Source: Selenomonas sp. (lineage in GTDB: Bacteria; Bacillota; Negativicutes; Selenomonadales; Selenomonadaceae). From it: DNA of 64,000 bases. The DNA lies in assembly GCA_022482925.1 (NCBI GenBank), contig JAKVOG010000013.1, positions 1-64,000 on the forward strand, written 5' to 3'. The translations under genes were made by a program, and so were the position numbers. Positions 55,696 to 63,408 of the stretch are shown piece by piece (position 1 is the first letter of the stretch; every line of letters begins with the position of its first letter). The notes beneath the pieces are model-generated. The model ran no database searches. It worked only from the letters and a program-made list of their open reading frames with translations, and was not told the DNA's origin.

Positions 55696-55798
55696 ATTCG
55701 ATCCACTATCCCTTCCTCAAACCATCTATTTCTGCATTCCTATACCATCATTATAACAGGCTCTCCCCTGATTAGAGTGCGCCCATGCCGGGCACACA

Positions 55799-55829
55799 TA
55801 AAAATCAGGCAGCTAACCACTGCCTGATC
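55799..55829 (-). terminator. Terminator after CARF-HEPN gene 2
   Basis: Stem ATCAGGCAG (55804-55812) / CTGCCTGAT (55820-55828), then TTTTTATG on the minus strand. Related to the hairpins at 47251 and 53241. Confidence 0.85.
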
Positions 55830-55858
55830 GTGTTCTGCCCCACCATACTTTCCCCGAT

Positions 55859-57205
55859 TCATCGGAATGACCGGATGACCTCCAGACTCTTCAATATATT
55901 CTTCTTGATGTTTGCTGTCTTTATCTGGTGCTCCTGGGTCGATGCATGATTGGTCCTGTTCCGGTTATCCCTTATCGCATTGTACTGCTCCAGGCAACGG
56001 ACTACATCCTGCCAACGCAGACTGAACTTTGAATCTACCTTTCCAGAATAATACAACTTGTTCATGCGCTCCCGCACATTTGCCCCATAGTTCCACGTAT
56101 ACTGCGTAATGAAATATTTCTGCCAACTGGAAGCTTTCTGCTTCTCTACCTGCAGCTCACACAGGTTCTTTATGTTCTCGTCTACCGGATAGCAAATTTT
56201 CGTCTCTTCAAAATAGATTGGCATCCATTCCGTATACAGCGTCATGGCTTGCTGCAACAGGTCCCTCCGCACACACCATTGGATAATATCCAGCTCCGAA
56301 GTCTCCGGTGCAGCAATCAAAGGTCCGTACTCTGCCTGTATCGTCCCGATGATCTTGCTGAACACTTTCTCCGGCATAGACTTCCTCGCTTCCTCTACCT
56401 GTTTGAACGACTGAATCTTACCATTGAGTTCCCGCAATACACGCTTTATCTCAGCCGTACGACAAACCTTGATAGCATCTGAGAAATTCTCCATTGCCGC
56501 TAAGAGCTCTCGAAGTTCCACCGACTGCTGACTGGGGGCCAGACTTGCAAAGTACTGACGGATACCCTTCACACTGCCATAGTTAACGAACTCGTCTGCG
56601 CCCGAGATCAGGTCAAACATTCGATGGATGCTCGTTGCCTGGTAGACCCGCTTCTGATTCATGTCCGAATACAACACCTCGCCGATCTCAATCCCACTGT
56701 ATTTCAACAGCTGCATGATCGACAACATCATCATCGATGCATGGCGGAATCCACCAGTCATATCGGCATGCATGACCACCTGCGCAGTCGGGTTCTCAGC
56801 TGCATACTGCTTGGCTTCCTCGGCGATCTCTGCCACCTTGATGATGCATGCATCGAGGTCATCGATCCCATCTGGGTAGGAACACTCGATGAACTTATCC
56901 TGCAAGGCAGGGAATTCCGCCACCAGTCTTGCCTTCAGGAACTCCAGATGCGTGACTCCCTCTATCGGGCTTCCAGCAGGAACTGGCTTCATTCTCGTCG
57001 TATCACTGGAAATGAGCAGTACCCGATCCAGCGTATTGTCCTGCAGCTTCCGTTGCATATAGACAATTGCCGACTCGTTCGTATGGATTGCCTCATACGG
57101 CTGCCCCGCCAGGTCTGGATATTGAACGGGATTCTCGATAGATCGCTGACTGACCGGGCTGACGAATGCCAGCATGATATGCTTGATATCTTTATCGTTT
57201 CTCAT
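55859..57205 (-). CDS. TM1812/DxTHG-family CRISPR-associated CARF-HEPN protein 2
   Basis: Shortest (448 residues) of three paralogues. CARF part: IKHIMLAFVSPVSQRS, HTNESAIVYMQRKL, VVMHADMTGGFRHASMMMLS, FDLISGADEFVNYGSV. Middle: ELREDLLAAMENFSDAIKVC-like helix and LDIIQWCVRRDLLQQAMTLY, strongly shared with the gene at 61593. HEPN motif RDNRNRTNHASTQ (R-x4-H) at about 420. Lacks the 150-residue insertion of the other two. AGGAGG sets the start. Single gene with box promoter and terminator. Confidence 0.85.
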   Translation of the reverse strand: MRNDKDIKHIMLAFVSPVSQRSIENPVQYPDLAGQPYEAIHTNESAIVYMQRKLQDNTLDRVLLISSDTTRMKPVPAGSPIEGVTHLEFLKARLVAEFPALQDKFIECSYPDGIDDLDACIIKVAEIAEEAKQYAAENPTAQVVMHADMTGGFRHASMMMLSIMQLLKYSGIEIGEVLYSDMNQKRVYQATSIHRMFDLISGADEFVNYGSVKGIRQYFASLAPSQQSVELRELLAAMENFSDAIKVCRTAEIKRVLRELNGKIQSFKQVEEARKSMPEKVFSKIIGTIQAEYGPLIAAPETSELDIIQWCVRRDLLQQAMTLYTEWMPIYFEETKICYPVDENIKNLCELQVEKQKASSWQKYFITQYTWNYGANVRERMNKLYYSGKVDSKFSLRWQDVVRCLEQYNAIRDNRNRTNHASTQEHQIKTANIKKNILKSLEVIRSFR

Positions 57206-57275
57206 ATTCTTATCCTCCTAGTTTCACACATCGGCGCAAATGCCTTACACCGGATTACCTCGTTTCGATAGGATA

Positions 57276-57321
57276 AGTATATCAGGAATCCCACGGATGC
57301 TCTTGCCCATTTTCCTGTGAA
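57276..57321 (-). promoter_or_regulatory. Box promoter of CARF-HEPN gene 2
   Basis: TTCACAGGAAAATGG (57307-57321, one difference from consensus), 25 bp, TATACT (57276-57281) on the minus strand. The box lies only about 10 bp from the PP2C stop, so no terminator separates it from the upstream operon. Confidence 0.75.
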
Positions 57322-57330
57322 GTTACAGTG

Positions 57331-58341
57331 TCAAAGCATCAACTTCGTCACATATCCTGCACCTTGACGTTTGACAAAATGCCTCTCAGATAGGTATCGC
57401 AGATATTTAATTAAGCTCCTTTTCGGTATGTGCAGATTCCCCTTGATTGCTGCTCGTGTATGACACTCCTGCAGATAGACCAATAGCTCATCATATCGCT
57501 GCAGCTTTTTCTTCCCACGCTGAATCTCTCGCTTTGTCCATGCCTGCGGCAGGTTCAGCAGTGAATAGCGTTCTTCTTTTGTCAGTTCCTGATAGCCACA
57601 AAAAAATGGACTTCTACGTGCTAATAAAATCAAACTGCAATCATCAGTGGTCACTTGCGTAATCACATCTTTAAAGCTCCGACGAAGTTCCTTCTCTATT
57701 TCTTTTGTCGGCAGTAAGACACTACGATGCATAATTCGCTTCAGTACCTCAGCCAATCGTTTATCTCGACGATGGTAGAAACTGGTCTCCGTACCATCCG
57801 ACATCAACACAAAACCAGCAATCGCCCCTAGTTTTCCTTTCATTAGCTTCATGCTTTGTAAGGCACAAGCTGAAGTGGTAAATACGGTTGTATTGATGAA
57901 CTCACCATTCTCAGGCGCCGAAGCAACTTTGAGCTCAGACTCCTTTAAATAGCCAATAACACCATCCCCAATATGCATCAGGATATAATGGTCTTCACTT
58001 ACCGCCACAGCCAGCAGCGTAGAGGCCAGGTCGACGGTCTCACAAGCCAGGTCAACCGCTTTTGCCTGCAGCCCCGCACGCACGGCCTGCAGCAGTTCTC
58101 GTTTGACCGATACCCCATCATCTGCAACTAGATATTCTTCAAAATGCATTGCCAACTTATCACAGACACACTCTACCGCAATCTTTGCTCCATCTTCTGA
58201 AAATTTGGCAGAGCCGGCACCGTCAGCCAATGCAATGACCTGTATGCCATTCCTCTGACAGAAAAATGTCTTGTCCTGACAGGGAATCCCCAGTTTCTTA
58301 TGTCCACGCCCTTGCATATCACACTGGACGATTCTCCACAT
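57331..58341 (-). CDS. PP2C-family protein phosphatase
   Basis: Metal-dependent Ser/Thr phosphatase. QGRGHKKLGIPCQDKTFF, VIALADGAGSAKFSEDGAKI (metal Asp), LASTLLAVAVSEDHYILMHI, GDGVIGYL (metal Asp) and LMSDGTETSFYHRRD are PP2C motifs; after about 250 a helical C-terminal extension (LTKEERYSLLNLPQAWTKRE) ends in a winged-helix-like HIPKRSLIKYLRYLSERHF. 336 residues from the ATG at 58341 (AGGAG upstream). With the vWA protein and the kinase upstream it forms a TerY-P-like triad; it should reverse the kinase. Confidence 0.88.
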   Translation of the reverse strand: MWRIVQCDMQGRGHKKLGIPCQDKTFFCQRNGIQVIALADGAGSAKFSEDGAKIAVECVCDKLAMHFEEYLVADDGVSVKRELLQAVRAGLQAKAVDLACETVDLASTLLAVAVSEDHYILMHIGDGVIGYLKESELKVASAPENGEFINTTVFTTSACALQSMKLMKGKLGAIAGFVLMSDGTETSFYHRRDKRLAEVLKRIMHRSVLLPTKEIEKELRRSFKDVITQVTTDDCSLILLARRSPFFCGYQELTKEERYSLLNLPQAWTKREIQRGKKKLQRYDELLVYLQECHTRAAIKGNLHIPKRSLIKYLRYLSERHFVKRQGAGYVTKLML

Positions 58342-58368
58342 AACAATCACACTCCTCAAATATCCTGA

Positions 58369-59133
58369 TCAAAGATCTGCCCATCCCTTGATGCCCTCCA
58401 GATCCAGTTTGATATTTTCCCCTGGCATCGACTGTGATGTCTTTACGACGCTCGCGCTCAACCAAGCAAAGAACTCCGAGAATTTCAATCCCTGTAATTT
58501 TAAAGCTGAACGTTTCTGGGAGAATCGTCCCAAAGTTGACTGATCTGACTCATTGCCAATGCCAATAGGGAATATCGTAAGTTTCTTCTCGCTCTCCAAT
58601 GTGATGGTCCGCTCAATTGCCCGTTGCAGTTCAGCTGGATTGCCGTTCGGTTCGCCATCTGTCATCAAGACCAGCCATGGCTGATAATAGTCTACCCCCT
58701 TATCCTTATACTCTTTTTTCCGCTCCTCCAGCCGATCCAATGCCAAATTCACGCCTTCGCCCATAGCCGTAGCTCCTTCTGCTTTCAGCACCGGCAGTTC
58801 TTCCTGTCGTTCCAGGTTGGCAAAATCAAGTACACAAGTTGCCTTACTGTCAAACGTGACCACACAGATTTCGGCGGAATAAACAGCAATTTCATCTTCG
58901 CGAATTGCTTCATAAAACTGCTTGATGCCGTTCATCATTTCATCAATACGACTAGTTCCGCCAGTTACCAATGTCCAGTTATGCCCATCTTCATAGACTA
59001 CTTTACCCGTACTCTGGTAATCGCCCTCAACAGCCCCCATTGAACCACTGGTATCCAGGCAAAGACAAATAGGTACTCTCGGCGTTGGATTGTTGACCAA
59101 ATCTTCAATTCTGACTAACATGTTGCTTTCCAT
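58369..59133 (-). CDS. TerY-like von Willebrand A domain protein
   Basis: 254 residues made almost entirely of one vWA domain. The MIDAS metal site is LCLDTSGSMG (DxSxS) with the distal Thr in KAEGATAMGEGVNLAL and Asp in VLMTDGEPNGNP. GEG start region preceded by GGGAG. TerY proteins act as metal-dependent scaffolds. It sits between the kinase and the phosphatase, 31 and 27 bp away, the classical TerY-P arrangement; no terB/C/D genes are present. Confidence 0.9.
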   Translation of the reverse strand: MESNMLVRIEDLVNNPTPRVPICLCLDTSGSMGAVEGDYQSTGKVVYEDGHNWTLVTGGTSRIDEMMNGIKQFYEAIREDEIAVYSAEICVVTFDSKATCVLDFANLERQEELPVLKAEGATAMGEGVNLALDRLEERKKEYKDKGVDYYQPWLVLMTDGEPNGNPAELQRAIERTITLESEKKLTIFPIGIGNESDQSTLGRFSQKRSALKLQGLKFSEFFAWLSASVVKTSQSMPGENIKLDLEGIKGWADL

Positions 59134-59164
59134 TTCAATCTCCCTTTCATATCTTCATTGTTGT

Positions 59165-61567
59165 TTATTTCTCTGGATTTGCAAATCGCTGCTGCATATA
59201 ATGTACCATCTCGACATATTTATCTCGGCAGGCAATGAACTCCTGCTGCTGAATCAGTGCTAAACATGGCTGGATATATATCATCCACAATGTCTGGCAA
59301 CAGCTTGCGTAATCTGCTGAATGCTTTAGGCGACTGACCAGCAGTGGGGCCTGATTATAATATGACGCAATCATACGCGAACCATACGGCTGATTTCTCA
59401 GCCAGCTATCCCGATAATGACGAAGCATCTGAAGTTCCGTACAGTCATCCGGCTTGCCCAGAAACTCACAGACTGCCGTACTGATAAAACAGAACGATCC
59501 CTTGCTCTTCTCCACTTCCACTGGTCTTCTGGGCGTTATCACTGGTCTTCTAGGCGTTATCACTGGCTGAGAGTGATGCTTCTTCGCTTCACGACAAGCC
59601 GGACAGCGTTTGGGCAAATCAAGGCCCTTATTTTTAAAGAAATTGCATTGACGATTCGTAAGTTCAAAATGTTTTCCACAATCGACGCAAACCTGTACCA
59701 CTTGTACATCATTTGCATGTGCAAAACATTCGGCACATATGGCGTGCTTTGGAACATTCTTCACATACTTCTGGAAGTTTGTATACAGGATTTCTTTTCC
59801 ACACTGTTTGCAGTAATAGACTTCCCCCTTTTTCAAACATTCAGGACAAATACCGTTACGACATTGATTTTCTGCCACTTCACCACCACAGATTTTGCAA
59901 GTCGTATAAGTCAAATTACGATTTTTCTTGAACCGTGTAGGGAATAGTTCCTCAGACATTGCATCCTGACGACCATACTTTCCTTCATCAAGCAAACTAA
60001 GATAATACCGAAAAATAGACAGCCATTCATCAACTGATTGCCTTGTCTCTTCAGCCGAATACTCGCCTCCTTGACGAAAAGTATTATAAAAAGCTGATTT
60101 TAAATCATAGGTCAGATGACTCCAGATATAGCGCCAGGGACCATCTGGAGTCTTTTTGTTTGAACTCTCACCGAATGGATAAGAAAAATCCATGCGAATG
60201 ATATTGTTAACGAGATCATCACCTCCCTGCTGTGAGTACGGCGGTTTTCCTGGTAGCATAATCATGAATAACAAGGTAGCAACTGCAAAATTTTCATTTC
60301 CCATCGTCCGTAAAAAAGTTGTAAAGTTCTTGCGCTGTATCTCAGGTGCCGTATAGGTTGCTGTCCCCACCGGGCAAGGAAATCCCTCAATCTGATAGCT
60401 GTCCGTATCTACAAAATAGACCTCTCGTGGTGAAACGACAAGAATATTCGCTGGATTAATATCGCCTAGGATGATATTGCGATCATGTAAATACTTAATT
60501 TTCTCCATAATCGTGATACACAACTCTACTGTATCCCGCTTTTTCCACCCTGGGAAATGCTTCAGAAAAAGTGGTTTGATAAAGATGCTTTTCTGAAGTT
60601 CCCTTCCTTTAGCTTCCGGCATCAAGTAGCCAACGAATTCCTTCTGTTCATTATATAATGCCTCAATGGGATAGCATATTCCCTCATAAGCAATATTCTT
60701 GCTCAACATGCATTTGATTTTCTCATATTTCCTGAGTGTATTGTTTTTCTGTTTATAGATTTTTGCTACAGACGCACTATTCGTCGTATAAATAATTCCC
60801 TCGCCCCCCGCAGCGACTTCCTTCTCCAAAAGGATGGGAATACCCGCTGAGGTATATACCGTATCATTTTCTACCGAAATATGACTGATTGGTAGTGGCG
60901 TATCCTCGATGTCCGTTACCTTGGAACAAAGTTCGAATCCTTCGTCTGTGTCCAGTTCCTCGTCTGAATTCTCTCCTGAATCAGCTATTTCTGTCTCATT
61001 CGTCCCACTGTTTCGTCCTCCTTGATGCCCGCCAGAATTCACCTTGCCATTTCCGATGGCCCATGCAAAACAGCTCAGGAAACCGTATTTATTAAGCCTT
61101 TTGACATGTACAGAATAGCCTCTGACTGATTCACTTTCATTAAGTTTCAAAATATCTTTGGCCAGCCCGTTGTCCTGTGTAATCAACAACAGTTTATATT
61201 TCCGCCGGAATCGCAAGAATGCCTCCTGGAATACTTCGTCGGCAAAATCATCCCGATCTTCGCCGCGAACATCAACATACCCCGCTTTAATCAGCTGCTG
61301 CATTATTTTAAGGGCCTTCAAAGAACTTTCCGAAAGCTCTTTTTTTTCCTGATTTCCTGCATGCTTCTGTAGTTCCTCGATGCAACGTAATGGTATAATA
61401 ATCTTCTTCTGATATTGCTGTAAAAGAGGAATGATATTCATCCAGAATTTGTCCGCTGCAAAATGCAGGCAACTACAGGTATCTAAAAATATTTTCCAAT
61501 CTTTTACATAGTTCTCCAGCCCACGACGCGCATACTCTTCTTTACTCTCTACATTGTTACTATTCAC
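59165..61567 (-). CDS. PIN domain - Ser/Thr protein kinase - zinc ribbon - CFI-box fusion protein
   Basis: 800 residues, GTG start at 61567 (GGGAGGG upstream). Residues 20-175: PIN nuclease-like domain (KIFLDTCSCLHFAAD with first Asp, LLITQDNGLAKDILKLNES with later Asp). A Glu/Asp-rich linker (180-225). Residues 235-540: protein kinase with glycine loop VAAGGEGIIY, Lys in SVAKIYK, catalytic LGDINPANILV, metal site YFVDTDSYQ and TYTAPEIQ. Then three zinc ribbons (CKICGGEV, CKQCGKEI, CVDCGKHF with partner CxxC), a tandem PVITPRR repeat, and a C-terminal CFI-box (CFISTAVCEFLGKPDD, YYNQAPLLV). Kinase member of a TerY-P-like triad; the PIN fusion is unusual. Confidence 0.85.
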   Translation of the reverse strand: MNSNNVESKEEYARRGLENYVKDWKIFLDTCSCLHFAADKFWMNIIPLLQQYQKKIIIPLRCIEELQKHAGNQEKKELSESSLKALKIMQQLIKAGYVDVRGEDRDDFADEVFQEAFLRFRRKYKLLLITQDNGLAKDILKLNESESVRGYSVHVKRLNKYGFLSCFAWAIGNGKVNSGGHQGGRNSGTNETEIADSGENSDEELDTDEGFELCSKVTDIEDTPLPISHISVENDTVYTSAGIPILLEKEVAAGGEGIIYTTNSASVAKIYKQKNNTLRKYEKIKCMLSKNIAYEGICYPIEALYNEQKEFVGYLMPEAKGRELQKSIFIKPLFLKHFPGWKKRDTVELCITIMEKIKYLHDRNIILGDINPANILVVSPREVYFVDTDSYQIEGFPCPVGTATYTAPEIQRKNFTTFLRTMGNENFAVATLLFMIMLPGKPPYSQQGGDDLVNNIIRMDFSYPFGESSNKKTPDGPWRYIWSHLTYDLKSAFYNTFRQGGEYSAEETRQSVDEWLSIFRYYLSLLDEGKYGRQDAMSEELFPTRFKKNRNLTYTTCKICGGEVAENQCRNGICPECLKKGEVYYCKQCGKEILYTNFQKYVKNVPKHAICAECFAHANDVQVVQVCVDCGKHFELTNRQCNFFKNKGLDLPKRCPACREAKKHHSQPVITPRRPVITPRRPVEVEKSKGSFCFISTAVCEFLGKPDDCTELQMLRHYRDSWLRNQPYGSRMIASYYNQAPLLVSRLKHSADYASCCQTLWMIYIQPCLALIQQQEFIACRDKYVEMVHYMQQRFANPEK

Positions 61568-61592
61568 CGGATTTCCCTCCCTGCATCCTTGT

Positions 61593-63395
61593 TCATTCGC
61601 TCACTGTCGGAAATGTTCTCAATAATTCCAGATATTCCTTGAGCATCTTATGAATTTTCTTCGTTGACAATACTTCTTCTTCATTGGCATGATTGATCTG
61701 GTTTCTTTGTTCGTGGATAAAATAGTATTGCTCCATGACAGCCATCATCTGCATAGGATATCGAGTCTTCATGATTCCCATTGACATCATATCCTGAATT
61801 TGATACTTACGGACGTCCCACTTTGTCTCCGCGTCCCTGCTTTTTACTACTTGCTTTTCCATTTTTGGAATACCCAATAAGGCTATGAGTTCTTCAAATG
61901 AGAACCCTTTCATCTGTTTCCGTATAAAGTCTACTGTCACCTTTTTCCCCAAAAATAACGTAAAATCACTCGTATACTCATATGCCATCCTATAATATAT
62001 CAACTTCAATAATTTGAATAAATGTTGATTCTTTTTTTCCGCAAAAAACTCAGCTGGATAAATACAAATTAAATTAGGTAGACAGCCACGATTCATTTTC
62101 TTTTTCATTTTACGAATCAACAAATCCAAGCACGTGAATGTATTTATAAAATACATAAAATGCTTTCCCAGATTGATACCTAGGCCATCTATTGCCTCTT
62201 GCGTCGGTTTCCCGTCAATAGCTAAATCAATAACTGCCAAAATCTTCTCTTTCAAGTCGTTTCCATTTTCCATTTTATACTGAGATGAATTATATTTGAT
62301 AATGAACCCCTGTTCCCATTGCGTATGTAACTTATCCTTCATCCCTTTTATCTGCTCATCATCCGTATAGCAAATCTTATGATCCACGATATATTTAGGC
62401 AGCCATTCATTACAAAGTGTCATGGCCTGCTGCAGGAACTCACGGTCCACGCACCATTCAATAATGTCCAGCTCAGATGCTTCCCTGGAGACAATCAAGC
62501 CACCATATTCGCGCTCAATTGTTTTCGTGATATTTGAAAACAAATCTTCCTGCATCGGTTTCTGCTTCAACTGCTGGAATTCTGTAATCCTGGCATTGAG
62601 ATTTTTCAATACCTCCCGAATTTCTCCCGTCCGGCATACCTTGATTGCATCAGAGAAATCCTTCATCGCTTCCAGTAGATTACGCAATTCGACACTCCGG
62701 ACCACATTCGTATTCTGTGCGAAATAATGGATAATCGTATCAACGCTTCCAAAGTTCACGAATTCATCAGCACCGGAAATCAAATCGAACATTCGATGGA
62801 TTTCCGTTGCATCATCAACCTGACCGTTGATCCGGTCTTCCAATAAGCGGGAATATAGAACACGATCAATTTTTATTTCTGCACCAGTCTGCCGATCAAA
62901 GGTCATATAGCGTAGTAGCTGCATGATGGACAGCATCATCATTGAGGCATGACGGAATCCACCGGTCATATCAGCATGCAGTGTCACCCCCTCTTCCGCA
63001 TGCACATCATAATACGCCTTTATCTTCTCGGCAGCCCTGGCTACATCCAAAATACCCTCATTCAAGTCCTGGCCTTCATCATAATCCATATATTGGAAGT
63101 GACCAGCCAGCTCAGGGAATACCCTAACGATCCGTTGCTCAAAATATCTCACCGGATTGATGATTTCATCCAGGCAGACCGTAGTACCACTAAGCTTCTT
63201 TTCTTTTACTGCATTGGTCAATATGAGGAATATCGTATCTAATGTTTCATTATGCTGCTGCAGCAACTTCTGCATGTAGATCACAGCGGATTCATTCGTC
63301 TGCACACAATCAATCGTTTCATCAAAAATTTGATAATGAACTGGTGCTTTTTCTGCCTTTAAGTCACTCACAAATACTAACATGATGTGTTTCAT
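61593..63395 (-). CDS. TM1812/DxTHG-family CRISPR-associated CARF-HEPN protein 3
   Basis: 600 residues: MKHIMLVFVSDLKAEKA, QTNESAVIYMQKLLQ, LHADMTGGFRHASMMMLSIM, FDLISGADEFVNFGSV, ELDIIEWCVDREFLQQAMTL, then a long Lys/Met-rich insertion (about 370-545) and HEPN motif HEQRNQINHANEE (R-x4-H). Closest to protein 2 in the CARF half and to protein 1 in length. AAAGGGG precedes the ATG. Between cas6 (13 bp) and the PIN-kinase gene (25 bp), so it is inside the cas6-to-PP2C operon. Confidence 0.85.
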   Translation of the reverse strand: MKHIMLVFVSDLKAEKAPVHYQIFDETIDCVQTNESAVIYMQKLLQQHNETLDTIFLILTNAVKEKKLSGTTVCLDEIINPVRYFEQRIVRVFPELAGHFQYMDYDEGQDLNEGILDVARAAEKIKAYYDVHAEEGVTLHADMTGGFRHASMMMLSIMQLLRYMTFDRQTGAEIKIDRVLYSRLLEDRINGQVDDATEIHRMFDLISGADEFVNFGSVDTIIHYFAQNTNVVRSVELRNLLEAMKDFSDAIKVCRTGEIREVLKNLNARITEFQQLKQKPMQEDLFSNITKTIEREYGGLIVSREASELDIIEWCVDREFLQQAMTLCNEWLPKYIVDHKICYTDDEQIKGMKDKLHTQWEQGFIIKYNSSQYKMENGNDLKEKILAVIDLAIDGKPTQEAIDGLGINLGKHFMYFINTFTCLDLLIRKMKKKMNRGCLPNLICIYPAEFFAEKKNQHLFKLLKLIYYRMAYEYTSDFTLFLGKKVTVDFIRKQMKGFSFEELIALLGIPKMEKQVVKSRDAETKWDVRKYQIQDMMSMGIMKTRYPMQMMAVMEQYYFIHEQRNQINHANEEEVLSTKKIHKMLKEYLELLRTFPTVSE

Positions 63396-63408
63396 ATGAT
63401 TGGCCCCT

